Source: Latrodectus hesperus | Lineage: Eukaryota > Arthropoda > Arachnida > Araneae > Theridiidae | Assembly (NCBI GenBank): GCA_037975125.1 | Contig: JAJQOW010000014.1 | Span: 1,798,001 to 1,862,000, forward strand | DNA: 64,000 nucleotides | Reading direction: 5' to 3' | Shown here: piece after piece, positions 11,901 to 26,900 of the stretch | Numbering within the stretch: position 1 is the first letter of the stretch | Layout: each line of letters starts with the position of its first letter | The notes under the pieces: generated by a model | Seen by the model: the letters and a program-made list of their open reading frames with translations, nothing else | Database searches by the model: none | What the model was told of the DNA's origin: nothing | Translations under genes and position numbers: made by a program

Positions 11901-14900
11901 TGTGAGCCTTGGCCTTCTTCAGAAGTCTCTGCCATTCCACTCCTTTTCTAGAAATCGACATCCTGTTCTTGACTTTAAGTATGTTGAAGTCTTCTTCCAG
12001 GCAGTCCTTCCATCTCTTTTTGGGTCTTCCTCTTGGTCTACTACGGAAAGGGGTGGTGTTGAGGACCTTTACTGGTGTTCTCTCTGTACTCATTCTCATG
12101 AAGTGGCCTGCCCATCTCATTCTAGATAGTTTTATTGATTGAATGATGTCTTCTTCCCCATAGATTAAGTTCAAAGTTATACCTTTTTCGCTAGGTGTTA
12201 TTTTCCAGGACAGCACCAAAAATAGTTCTTAGGACCTTTCTATCAAAAATCGCCAATGTTTTCTCTTCCTTCATCGTCAAGGTCCATGTCTCTGAGGCGT
12301 AGGTTAGAACTGGTTTAATCAATGTCTTGTATAACATTATTTTTGTCCTTCTCCTGATTAGGTGAGATTTCAAAAGAGGTCTTAGACCAAAGAAACAACG
12401 GTTTTATTTATGGATCAATTTGGCGTTATTTGCGACTGTAATTTTGCTTGCCGTTTGACAATTGTTTTTTGCCTTCGGCTGGCTGAAAAATATTTCCCGT
12501 GTTCACAAATTAATGTATGCAGATCTTTTCAGTTGCGATGATTAATGTCAGTAAATGTTTATCTCATTCCTTAGGATAATGAACTGCACTTGGTTGACGA
12601 TGGAATTAACGACATCCGAATCATCAGTTGCATCACTGTTTTTGTAATACTGGGAATCGCTATTGTTGGAACAGAATGGGAAACTAAAGTAACTATGCAT
12701 ACATTGTCTACCTAAAATACTAGTTGTACTCGTTGTTTAAGTTTTTATTTAAAATATGTTTGAACACTCGTACATTTTCAAAATTTAATTGATATTAATA
12801 AATAATCTGTATGACATTTCATCGAGATGAATAGATAACCTTTCTTCATCATGATCATTAGATAATTTTCCTAACGTTTCACCGAGTTTAGAGATGATCT
12901 TTGTTACGCTTCACTAAAAAAAATCAGACAATCCTATGATACTTCTCTAAGATCAGCGGATAATCTTTATGGTGCTTCATTAAAACCATCTACTAATTCT
13001 AATGTCATTAAGAATAAATGTTGCTAAAATAATCTAAAATTTCTCTGTACGGAGCAGTTTCCAGGAATGCCATAGAAATTGTAGAAACATTTCTTGATGC
13101 TGCTACCATTTTATCGTACATGCAACATCCAGTTATCCGCTTAAAATAGCCAAATTATGCTTAAAATGACAGTTAAGCTTTTTCCTTAAATACATACCTT
13201 TTGGAATTCTATTTGCCAAATTTGTGAAGTCGCATTTCTTTTGTTATGATTTTATTTGCATTGCTTAAATTTGATTTTTAATATTCATATTGATAATAAG
13301 AGCTAAGAAAATTAAGGTTAATAATTTTATTGAGGACCTTGAGCGATGAATTTATCGCAGCTGTTTTGTTATTGGAATTGGGAATCGGCATTGGGAATCG
13401 AACCCCACCCTTCTGGATGTAAAGCCGATACCCTTATCACTAGGCATTCAATATATAAAATCAGTAATGATACTCGGAAGTAACAATAAATTTAATTTCT
13501 GCATTGCGTAGCTTTCCTTCAGAAAATACTCAAAGAACCACTCTTTTTTTTATCTTTACTAAAAAAAATACTCGATGCAACGATGATATTCTTAGCATCT
13601 TTTGATAAACAAAATTTCAATGTAAAATAGACAAAATGTCAACAATTCGGGGACAAAACATTTCAGTTTATAAATACAATTTCCTCGTAATCTGTTTAAG
13701 ATAGATAATTTATAACACAAGTTGTTTTGAAGACGGTCAAAATAATTTCGCCATATATTCACTCCCCTAACCACTATGTTTCAGGCACAAGTGATCCTGC
13801 TCCTGATTTTACTGGCCGCGATGGCTGACTTCCTGGCTGGTGCCGTTCTCAACCCTTCAGAAGAGCAGACTGCCAAAGGATTCGTCGGCTGGAAAGGTGA
13901 GATTCCCAATGAGCACGCCGTTTATTCCTCCATTTTACTCCTGACTTATTTTTGGCTACATCACTTGTTTTTATCTGTATATACGTAGTTCAACTAATAT
14001 TTAATTACGTTAAGCTTTACTGTATTTATGTAAACCTTGGTTTGTATAAACATAAATCTTAAAAATAGGGAGAATTGCAGCTATTCAGAATGTCTCATAT
14101 GCTGTGAAATTTCTGTCAGAAACTATAGGATTAAATAAAAAGCTATTCGATTTTTTTCATTCTTTCTTTATAACAGAAGTCGGCAGTAAGCCACTTTCTA
14201 ATATACTTGAAGCATTTCGCATAGAATTGTTACTTCTTTGATAGACGGCGATTTAAATTTCAGCGTAAAAAATAAATTGCAACTTTTTCTTTTTTAATTT
14301 TGGAAAATTGACAGCAGTTTGAATATGAAAGACTAAATCGTTCATATTCACCATACTTTACTGTTTAACTACCATAAATGGAGAAACGAAAAAGCCCTCG
14401 AAAAGTCGCTTAAAGTTTACGGTGATGAAATGTTACAAGAATGTCAGCACCAAAACTGATTTAAGAAATTCCAAGCTTATAAATATTGATTTGAAAGATG
14501 CTCTTCGATTGCGATGTTACATTACATAAGCCTTTTGCATTCGTCAACATTTCAATAGTTTTTGCCCATTTGCTTCTTTAGCAGATGTTTGCAGCGTCCG
14601 CTTTCTTTACTATTTGCCAGATTCACTGAGTTACTGTTCTTAGCTACGAGTCTTCTTTCCTCTTTTGCTTTCGGAAATTTCTTCTTCGTCTCCTTCTACC
14701 TGAGATCTCCAAGCGTGCTGACGTAAAGAAGCTGAGAAAAAAAGCTAAAATATTTAAATGAAACTACTTATTGATCTTTTCGGTTTTATGATGTCTGGCT
14801 CTGATAAATGTTATTTCAATGTTCTCTTAATGGGAATATTGTGCCACTTTTTTTAAGATTGGCGCTGTGAAATTTTTGTACTTTCGAACAATACGTTGAT

Positions 14901-17900
14901 TCTGTGTGAGTTTGAGGTTGGAGAAGAATTATAAGACCTCCTTTGCTTTCTTCCGCATTTCTGTTATCACCAGGAATCCATGATCTGTTCAAGAAAGCAG
15001 ATCTCTTCAGATTTGGCGTCATACTAAGTATTTTATAATGTTTACGGATGGAAAAGACCCTTTTTCCTCCTTCTAGTACTCCTGACCTACTTGTAACATG
15101 ACATAATTGTGATCTGATTTTTTTGGCAGAAGATAATTTGGGTGTCTGTGGGTATACATTTTTAAATCACTTGAAGGTTAACATGAACGTATTCCCTCTT
15201 CTGATATTTTTCTTATGAACTAAGTTCTTCAGAAATAATTTTCTCTTTTCTTTCTGTATTGCTAAATTTCTCTGCTAGGCCTAATCTGTTGCCTCTAATA
15301 CGGGCCTACTCTTCGTATGTAATTCTGGTTGATTAGTTGTTACTTTCCATCCATCTTTGTTGCAGCAACATTAAAATGACCATTATTGGCGAGAATGTAT
15401 CTCATACTACACCTTTGACAAAACAAACAAAATGAATTCATTTATGATGTGAGGGAGAGGCTGCTTTCGGCAAGAGTATTCTCAAGCATTATATTTGTTT
15501 TATAAGAAATCATATAAACACGTGCCACAAAAATACTTAATAATAAAATCTAACACTAAAGCCTTCGAAGTCACTACAATCTTTTTTTTTTTTTTATTTT
15601 TTAATGATCAAATTTTCTGAAAAAAAATTCAGTATCAAGGACTATCCAATCTTTTCTACCAAATCGCTCACTTTGTAATGTTATTTATTAAAAAGACATA
15701 ATCAAGAGATTAAACATAACTTTTATTATTTACAAATACAACAGTCACTTATGCATTCGATAAGCTATCTAATGATCTCACATATCAATCAACTCTCTAA
15801 CAACGAGTACTCGCTGTTTCCAGATATAGTTTAAATAATTATAAGTTATTGAATTCAATATTTATGGTATATATCGGTTACATCACAATCTCTATCCTTC
15901 TGTATATGTCATTGTGTCCATAAAATCCTCGAAGAGTCCGAAGACTTCAATATGATTCCGCTTCCTTCATATTTTCCCATTCGATTTGTTTATTGATTCA
16001 TTCCTTACCAAACCATTACATCACATCTTACATTTTGAACTTTGTTGATAATTTCCTCTTTGTACCAGCACGCATATCTGGTCCTTTTTGCTGTGGTAGA
16101 ATTTGAGAAGCTGCTAAATTTAATGATTTTAAGATGTGCAGAAAGCATTTCATACTTAGTTCTTTATAAAATATGACTTTTAAATCCGAATGCCTGTGGC
16201 ACCACTGCCACGACGTTTGCTCGCTGGATCTCCTGCCATAAAAAAAATTATTTGTAAGAAATCCCAATTTTATGGTAATTTTTTAACAGTTGTCTTCCTT
16301 CACAGACGTAGTATCTTTTAAGAACTGAATTCCGGTTCAAACATTTTTATGAGTAGCAGGAAAAAATATAGCCGAACAGATACATTCTGATATTTTCAAG
16401 GCCAAAGTCTTATATTTTTAGAGTTTAACCTAATTAATTGATGTTGATGTAATTAATTGATATGAATTAGTTAATTGATGTGGATGGTAAAAATAATTAA
16501 TCTTTCCATAAACGCTGCAAACAGTTCTTTGCTTTTATTTGACTAATGCTGTTCTCAAATCAATAAAACAAGTAACAGTAATCAACAAGTACAAATAAAT
16601 CAATAAACTTCTGTCTTTAAGACAGAAGTTTAACATAATAACCTATTTTATACAAGCTAAATATTACGATACATTTGCAATCTGAGTGGAATGTTCGACT
16701 GAATAAGCAGCATTTCTTAAAACTTTTTAATGTTTTGAATAGCGGAGGTGTTCCTGGAGAACCTGAAGCCGCACTTCGAGGGGGAGGGATTCTTTTCAGT
16801 TTTCGCAGTCTTCTTTCCTGCTGCCACCGGGATCCTCGCCGGAGCAAACATTTCCGGAGATTTGAAGGTAAGACCTTTACAAAATCTTTTACTTCGAATG
16901 AGAAAGTGGCAACCCAAGTTGGAACGCGATATTCCCGTAAAATAGCCTCTTTAAAATAGTTAAATGCCAAAAAAATCAGAAAATACTGCTACAACACTTT
17001 AAAAGAATGGAAGTCAATAAGGGGAATTCGCTTTCTGAAAACGAAAAGAATAAAAAGCGGTTGGTTGATTGGTTGGGTTTAATGGCGCAAGGTACAGATA
17101 AGAATAAGCTGCGCCAATTATACTATATATAAGTTTTTTTCAACCAATTAAAAATATAGAATAGAAGTACATTACATAGTACATAGAAGTTAAAATGTAA
17201 ATTAAAAGTCTCTATACAAACAATATACACATGTATAAAACAAAAAGCTTAAAATTTAAATAAAATATTTGTAAATCAAATAAAATTCATAAATCCTATG
17301 TCTTTTAAAAATGCAAAGAGATTGCGATGGAGTATAAAAAGCGGTAATGCTGTATTCTGGAATTTTTAATGCATGTATATTTTAAGCTCAGTATATTGCT
17401 CATGAAGAGACATATGTGTAGTACATTAATTTTTATGAAAAATAAGTACTTCCTTGATTTTTTTCTTAAAATTTAATTTTTATCAACAGTTTTAAATATT
17501 TTAAGCAATTGCTTAAAATTTCAATTGTCTACATTTATTTTTTTAACTATGAGTTTTCTGAAGTATTGTGAATGAAAGGAGAGACGTTTTAAGAATAAAT
17601 GAAAAATCGATGAATGAATTTAAATTTACAAATATACACAAGTCTAGAGGAAAATAATAGGAGTACCTAATGCCTTGAATTTCATCAGAGAGTGTACCAA
17701 ATAATGGTAGTGAAAAGTTAAGCATCGTTCGGAGCATATTATTTAATCAGATCATTTCGATATGGATTAAATGTAAACATTTCCATGACGATTTTAACTC
17801 TGACTTAAACATAAATTTTTCTAAAAATTAAATTTAAATTTTAGCACCAATATAATTCATTTGGGGCATTGAGAGAATACTTGATTAATTTTATCGATAA

Positions 17901-20900
17901 GTCCGTCAACATGTATAAACTCGTCATTCCCAAATTCGCTTTCATAAACACATATAATAAAATTTGATTTTGATTCGTGCTAGTCTGAACTTTTATAAAA
18001 AAAATATCGTACAAATGATTTTTAAATTTAAATATATGCAACGAAATTCTTTAATATAATAAATGTGAGAACTGAAATTAAAATAGAACTCAATTATTTT
18101 TAAAATAATCATGGCATTTCACACTGTAAAAAATCTACGATTAATTTTTAAATGTGACCGCAAATTTCGGGACATTTAATGAAGTAAAATTGAACACATA
18201 AAACTTAGCGCAACATATGAAACATGGTGTTTACTGGAAAATATCATCAGACGTCTCGGTGATGAAAAATAAGAAATATGTAATTATATGATAAGAGTTA
18301 TTTTATCATGGAAGTATTATAATCAAGCAGAAAAATAATATTTTTACCCTGCTTCATTATTCATTAAATAACTTTTATCAACCAAAAGTTGTAATATAAT
18401 GGCTTAAAGAATAGAGTTTAAAACGTCCTTAATAAAGCTGACAGCTCATTTTAGGATTTCTTTAGTTATAGATTCTGACCCTAGATGGAGCCACATATTA
18501 CTAAACAAAAAATTGAAAGTTGAAATTTGAATCGAGTCTTTGCAAGATAGTTTGAAATTAATTAAATTGTTTTTATTTATATTGTGCAAGTTTCATTTTT
18601 GTATGTAAATTATATGGAAAAAACACATAATTGAACTAAAATTATGAAATGGTACAAATTTTTAATACAGTGAGATTTCTTAATGCATTCGTAGTCATTC
18701 ATTTTATATTTAATTTTGATTATAAATAATTCTGTTTATGGCAAAATAATGTTGCTGAATATTATTGTTGTTAAAAACCTCTTAACTGCTTACATAAATA
18801 TCGTACGTTAACGAAAAAAAAGTTTAAACAAAGGTGATTGCTAGAAAACTATTAAAGAGTTATCATTCAAAATAATATATTATAGCAGATATTATTTTAA
18901 AAAAATAAAAAGTAATCTTCAATACATTAATTTATAATAAAGATGAAAATATTTTGTTATTTTTCGGAAGACACAATACAATTTAAAAATACAGTTTTTA
19001 AAGTTTTTCGCGCGTGAGAAATATTTAACAAAAGAACTGTTATAGTTATAAAATTATAAGAAAAAACATTTATTCCATTATTTTAATGTTTTCTAATAAA
19101 GAAAGTAAAGAAAAAATTCCCTTTGCACAAAATTATATCAATTTAGAAAAATTTCAATAATTTTGTGTTTGTATATTACACAAACACACACACACACATA
19201 AATATATATATATTATTCTGAAAAAGATATTTGTTCATAGTAATAAACAACGAATGACATATCTCACTAGAAAACAGTTTTATACTGAAGTAGAAATTAA
19301 TACACTTTTGGAATAATATTTAAATGTCTAGCAATAAGCCGAAGTTATGATATCAAAAATAGCTTAAAGCAAATCTATTTGAAAAGAAATTCTTTGTTGT
19401 AAAAATCAATAAAAGAAATGTTGAAATATTTATGTATTTAGGTAAGAATAAATGACTAAAAAGAATTTCTCCTCATCCATATTAAAAGGGATCAAAATTG
19501 TTTTTATTTGATTTTGAAATCTTTCGTATTTGAAGAGAATTTCAATGTAGTAAAAATTCTGAAATTGAGAAAGGCCGTTATTTTTCAGGACCCTCAAACA
19601 GCCATACCCAAGGGGACTTTGTTAGCCATCGTCATAACGACGCTCTCCTACATCCTGTTCGTGGTGGTGGCCGGTAGCACAGTTCTCCTGGACGCCAACG
19701 GAGTGGTGGAGTTTGTCACCAACGGCACCCTCGACTTCCTGTCCAACTGTTCGCTGAGCGAAGGTTCCGATTGCAAATACGGACTTCTCAATGATTACCA
19801 GGTTCATTATTCCTTCTGGTCTTTTTACTTTGACTCTGTTCTAATGTTCTAAAAGAATTTGATAAGTAAATACTTCCAGAAAATAGGTTACAACCATCAA
19901 AAATTATTTATCTACACTAGACCAAAAAAGAATTGGCAGATACCTACTCGTTGATCACTTTTTCACATAATAAACGGAATCTATTTAAGCACTTTTCTGT
20001 ATATAAGACAAATTATTTTACCTAGTCTGGCCAGAAATTTCTTTCTTGTCCCATTGAGTCAGTTTTATGTAGTTGTTTTGACATAATTTTTTAGAGAATT
20101 TCGATCCAAAAAAGTGTTCTTCTAATGTTTTTTTAAATAAGAAATATGCTCTCAAATGATGTACGGGCGAAGATGACAGACTTCCCACTTGATTTTAGAG
20201 CAGTTATTGAGATTGGCGTTCATCTTGAGGTGTGGCGCTACCATTCTAGAAAAATCAGGATTCTTAACAAATAAAAATGGCTCACATCTCTTAACGAGAC
20301 TGAATTTTAAAACTCTATTTCAATATATTCGTTTCCCGCTACTAACCTGCATAAATGCTGTAAAACAACCAGGTCATTTGTCTCATGTACAGGAAATTTC
20401 TTCCACGGTTATTATTTTGCGAATGTTGTATTTTTTGTAACATTTTTTGGAACCGATCTCATAATATTCAATTAAATTTCATGAAAATATACTTGATCTG
20501 AACAGTGAATGTAATGTGAATCAAGGCATCGATTGAAATTGTGCGGTGAAACACATTTTCTTATGGTATCACTCTTCTGACGACCAGAGTTTAAGCAGTT
20601 TTTAAAAATAAGTGCTGCGATTTTCATTGAAACGAATACCTGTTGATTAAAGACAAAAAGAAAATTCACAATATGCACACTGCAACCAAAGTACCTTTTT
20701 GAAAAATTAATATCTCTCTATGTAAATTTTTAGATCACTGCACCTGACCTTGATACACTAAAAGAAACATTAGTTAGCAGTTGAAGGACCCTCTTTTTAC
20801 CACTCATCCCTAAGAACACTTTTACCAATATACAAGAGTTCTTGGTTTAACAACCGGTACTTTATTGAAATCTGATCATTCTGTATATAAATGAAACTCG

Positions 20901-23900
20901 AAAATATACAAAGATTTAAAAATAATACATTCAGTGATACAAAATCATTAATGTATGATAAACATAAATGATCAGGCTTCGAGCGAACCAAGTGTCAAAT
21001 CCAGCTACCAGAGTATCCTATTGATGCATGCGTGTTGTTCAATTCCTAGCATCTCCTAGCACCTATAACAGCATGAATTCGTTGAGACACGGATTGCATT
21101 AGCCTCTGAAATCATCGATTCTTGATGTTTCTTTGCTGTTCCCAACTGATGATTATTGGGTGGTGTTGGATCCATGAAACGAAAAATCCATTCTACATCA
21201 TTACAAAGATCTTGTATTGGTTTCAAATCTGTCCTCCCTAGTGGGCTGTGAAGTAAATCGAATTCATTACCATTATCCTAAAACTACTCCATGACGATAT
21301 GAATCTTGTCCTGCTGTAAGTATTCTCCAAATGAAAGAAAGAATACAGTAATCATAAAAGGAGGAACATGGTTGGTAATAATGTTGACGCAATTCTTATA
21401 CTTAGAGTGTTGTTCTACAGGTCTCAGCAGATCAAGAGTGGGCAAGCAAAACATTTCCTAGGCCGTTACACCACCTACATCAACCGAAACATGGGAAACC
21501 TGACCGAAGAAGGTCATCATTTCGTTCCTGCTGTCTCCAGATTCTGTGACGCCCATTTGCATGTTGCAATAGGCAGAGAGAGATACCCATCCGACCACCG
21601 TACCTTCTTTCAGTTGTAGTCCAGCGTTCACGATCACTGGAAAACTGGAGCCATTTATTTCTTTTTTAAGTCGAGATTAAAGATATCCAAATTGCCTGAC
21701 AGTTTTTTAATTCTTCTGGCCAGTTTTCGGCATGTAGTGCATTCACAGTTAGGATATTCATATGTTCAGTGTGGTTAATATCGATGCGTTTCTCTTCACA
21801 TGAACAAGTATTTCTACTGTTTGGATCAACGATTCTTTTGCAATCACAAGTTTATCTTTGGCTGGCTGTTTAACCAGTTCGGATTCAAATGGTTGTTCGG
21901 AAAGTGCCTAGTCAAGTCACTAAAATTTGATAGAATTTTTAACCTCGCTATATAGGAAGCAATAGCTCTCTTTAATATGTTACTAGTTTGACAGGTTTAT
22001 ACTGTCGTGGTTGTTCCTGATAACTCAGTGCATGTTGGCTGGATGAACAGCTAAAACGAGTGTTTTTGTTACTAAGCTTTTATTTTTGATAAATAAGTAA
22101 AATTTCCTTCCACTGTCATGTGATTATAAAATAATTTCTGGAGCTGCTTGCAATGTCTCAGTCTGTTTGCTCGTTGCAGGTGATGGAGATGGTGTCTGCG
22201 TTCTCCCCCATCATCTATGCTGGCATATTCGCCGCCACCCTCTCTTCTGCCCTCGCCAGCCTCGTCAGTGCGCCCAAAATCTTTCAGGTAAGGTTCCTTT
22301 CATTTTCGGATATTTCACTCCATCGTTATCCTTTGTTATTGATGCGTTCTCTTTTTCAGGCACTGTGCAAAGACAAGCTCTTTCCTGGCATCCACTTCTT
22401 CGCCAAGGGATATGGGAAGAATAATGAGCCGAGGAGGGGTTACCTGCTTGCATTCGTCATCGCCCTCGGCTGTTGTGCCATAGGTAAAGCATCGCCATCA
22501 ATACACAGCTTACAAAACTCTTCTCTTGAAACTCTTTTAAATAAATATCGTTTCTCTGGAATGTTTCCTACATATTTCATTATTAAAAGCATCGATTTGG
22601 ACATGATGCTCAAAAAAGAAAAATGCAAGTTGAGAGTGATTTATTTTTTAATTTTATTTTAGTTATTTATTTATTTATATTTTGGTCAAGAAGAAATATC
22701 CCGAAATAATCATAAGAAGTAATATTTTTTGGCAATATTAACGCAGTACCTTATTGATATTTTTTATTTTATAAAATTTCTGTACATAGTTTCAAAGAAA
22801 TATTAGCAGGGTTGTAACTACAATTTCAAGAAATGATATCATTGAATCATCTCTTCAGCATGAATCCGTCTTATTTTATTCAGCTGTACAAGAACTAAAG
22901 ATGAAATGGAAAACTTAAAAGTGATAGTAGACTAAAAACGACATTAGTCTACTGTTACCATTTGCTCCTCGCTTTTGATATATTAATGTATCTTGCTTTC
23001 ATTCACCATTCATTTTCGGTGTTTATGATTCTCCAGTTTTTAACATTGTTTCAAAAATACATTACCATATATATTTTAAACACATTTCATATATATATTT
23101 TACTGTGAAAAACCGAAGTTTGAGAATATCGACATTGACCGGTGAATGTCAACACATGCCAAATACGACGAGGAAAGACTGAATATTTCATTATGTTTTG
23201 GTACATTCTGACCATCAGCGGTGTATGTCGACAAATACTGAAGTGGGGGTCGAAAAAGAAATCAACAGAGGAGCATATTAACGTGGGCACATCCCCAACC
23301 CACGGAGCTCCAGCAACCCAGTGAAGGAGAGAAGGTGCAACATATTCACCATGCTTGCATGGTGAATTACCATGCTTTAGAATTACCAATTACCTCTTAC
23401 CATGCTTGCATGGTGAATGTCGACATTTTCCGGTGTAAGACGGAAATAAGGATATTTGGCAAATAGTTTGGATATACAACAAGCGTCTATGTGAATGTTG
23501 ACATTCTCCAAATGTGTCGGTCTTACAGAGTAACATGCAGACTTTTGTTTTTACTATGTGCTATTTTCAGGATTATTTGTTTCAAATGAATGTGTTACAA
23601 GTGTTTTTTTTTATCTTTCTTTAGGTGACCTTAACCACATAGCTCCCCTTATATCGAATTTTTTCCTTGCCGCGTATTGTCTGATAAACTTATCCTGTTT
23701 TCATGCAACATTTGTGAGTGCGCCTGGTAAGTAAGAGCTTCAGTAAATTCTATTTTTACAAAACTTTGCTTTGCACACCTAAAAAAAAATATTATGCTTT
23801 ATGAGCATTGCAATTAATGTGTTGTAAATTAAAGGATTATTAAAAAATTTTAATTTTAAGGAATGTAAAAACTATACATTTTGTAGGCCTTCAACAATAG

Positions 23901-26900
23901 TAGCTTAAATGTATCATCAAATGTCGATTATTTTCGAAAATTATATAAAATGCAGAAAAATTCTGATTCATTAAGTGAATGTCGCTAAGTATAATATGCT
24001 TTGGTTCCTGCCAGGAGCTCGGAAATTCGCTCCTCAGCCTAACTTAACAATAGGTTAATTAACGATATTCAAGATCGTGCACCTCAACTTCTCCAGGTAC
24101 ACTGTGTCTGGAGTTGGAACACAGTGTGTCCAAAGGTATTATACGACAAACTTCTTTTTTCTCATTTTTTTCAGCAATGAATACTGGTTACAGTACCCTT
24201 AAATATTTTTTTATTTTCTGTTTTTCTTTTCGATTTAAAGTGACTATATAGCCCCACTTATATTGAGAAAATAAATATATTTATTTATATGATGTATTAC
24301 TCGGAATACGTATCCAAAATAAATTAGCAGCTATACATGAAATGTAATTATTTGCAAATCTTCTTCTTCTTCTTCTTAGAGTTGGGTTTGTATGTCATTG
24401 GGCACCTCTGCTTTTATGAGCATTTTGTTCTATTAACTCCAAACCCAACGTTTCCTAGTACCAGTGGCTCGGGTCACCCACTTTATTAATAAAGTCCGAT
24501 AGCCCTTTAATGGAGTCTAGGTGTAACTCTCTAGTATGGATGATGCCTAAAGAAGTTAATCTAGGGAGGACAAGAGCCTCGCACTCGTAAATGATATGCT
24601 TGGCCGTTTACTCTTGCGTATGACATTTCCTGCAGATAAGGTTTTGCTGAAACAGTCCCATTTTACTGAGGTGTTTTCTGAAATAGTAGTGCCCAGTTAT
24701 GAAGCCTACGATTAAACGTATCTTCTGCCTAGAGCATCTTAGAATTTCAGAGGCAAGCCTCGCTGATGATCCACAGATCATACTTTTAGCGTGGGTTTGA
24801 CCAGGAGTGTTGAGCCAAGCTTCAAACATCTTCCGTTTTTCCCATATAAGAGCATTGGTTTTTGCGGTCTTCAAATGGATCCCACAAAAAGGTTCTGCAC
24901 CGATGAGAGCAAAAGATGATCCTTGTTTAGCAAGTTCATCAGCCCTTTCATTACCTTCGATACCTTTGTGCCCTGGCACCCATACATCTTGTTTCTAGTT
25001 TCCAGTTCTGTAAGAAGGTATCTACATTCCAAAATCATTTTAGATTTGATTTCAAAAGAACTGAGCGCTTTTAAAGCGACTTGACTGTCACTAAAAATGA
25101 GAATCCGCTTACCGTGGTAGCCCTTCCTCATATTTAGAATTATTTGCAAATACTTCCCCAACAGTTTGTGCACTCATTCATTCGGAATCCATTTTAAGTG
25201 ATAGGTGTCCGAAATAAAAGCATAAAGTAATAAGCGAACTTCCTCAGAACAGAGCTTACATCCGCTGTGCGGACCTTCAGTGCGAGACTTCTGGCGGCAG
25301 TGATTCAAGGTCATTCATTGAAGGAATCTAAAATGATGCTTAATATCTTTCCCATGCGTAAGGAATGTGCCTGCCTCAGAGATTCGCCATCAGATCATGC
25401 AAATGGCCTCTATCGGCATTATGTAACCATGCACTATGCTGCCCGAAAAATATTTGTGACAAAGTTCATTAGAAATGTTTGAAGACCTCATCACCGTCCA
25501 ATGACAAGACGATGATTTTTTTAAGCAATGGATCTTGGGTTTGATTCCAGTAATAATTGATCTATTACATATCGGGTGAGAGTCTTTTCGAAGAAAGTTA
25601 ATCTGTGCTAAGAGGATTCCTACTGTGGCTAATACTTAATCCCAAAAGGGTTTCTCACCGATAAGGAAGTTAATACAACTCATCGTAGCACAGGACATTT
25701 TTATTTGCAACACACAAAGAAAGACATCCGAATCAGAAGTTAAAAGCAATACAGCAGCGACAGCCGTGACTGTGCATGCACCTACTTAACTAACACACCC
25801 TGCTTCTAGTAGTTATTGAGAATTTTTGGATACTAGGGTGTGCTCATCAGTGCAGGAAATGGGTCGTTCTCTAGGCACCAATACAATGAAACATTACACA
25901 TTGTTGATTTAACTGTCGCTAAACGATCTTTCTTTATGTACACGAGGGGTAATTAGACCGGGATCTACAGTTTAAAGTGAATTCCGAACCACTTCAAAAA
26001 GTCATTCCCGAGCCAGAATCTGAACCATAAACAGAGCTTCGGCTGCCCCCCTGCCATATTCAGAATTGAATACACGCTGTTATTTTGAATGTACAATACT
26101 TACACTGTGGTAAAGTAAAACTTTTTTCTTTTTACTATATTTTTTTTAATTTACTATGTTTCTATATCTCGTTTTCGCTTATATTAAGTATGTCTAAACA
26201 ATTCAAGTTTCCAACAATTCTCTTCAAGCAATTTATATGAACTGATATCTATGTTTGCAGGATTTCGTCCGGCTTTCCGATATTACAGCATGTGGCTGGG
26301 ACTCTTGGGGGCCGTGCTGTGCCTCTTGGTGATGTTCGTCATCAACTGGGTGACGTCACTCATCACCTTCGCAGTCGTCTCCTTCCTCTACCTCTGCATC
26401 TACCACAGGAAGCCAGGTACTAACTTTCCCGGATTCATCCTGAGTTCCGAACTCTGCCTTTTAGTAAAAATGCCCATTGTCCAGCGATTTCTTCCCTATT
26501 GCAGATTATGTTCATTCTAAACGCAAATCTCTACATTTTCACTTTACTCATGTTGCTGCATAATTAAGTTTCTTCTAACACGATAATAAAAGTTTTAAGA
26601 ATCACACATAAAGTTATTTTATAGCGAAAAATGATACATCATTTCTCAAAAAAAAAATCGGCTGAATAATGCTAGACGTAATTTCGAGCGTGTATTTTTA
26701 TGCAATTACTACCTGAATTTTAAAAATAAGCTGATCGCGCATATTTGCTTATTGAATGGAAATTCATTCATCTTGAGTTTAAATGCATCTAGGTTTATCA
26801 CTGATCCACAATGCTATGAATCTGATATTGATGTCGACCACTCTGATCATTTTAATGTTTACCTCCCCCCCTTCGCCCTATAATTGCCAAAAGGCTTCAG

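Noticed and set aside
16617..16970. 117-residue minus-strand open frame
   Set aside because: It is the antisense shadow of NKCC exon 6.
17060..17140. Short inverted TGGCGCA/TGCGCCA pair as a possible element
   Set aside because: Too short, with no borders or second copy in the window.
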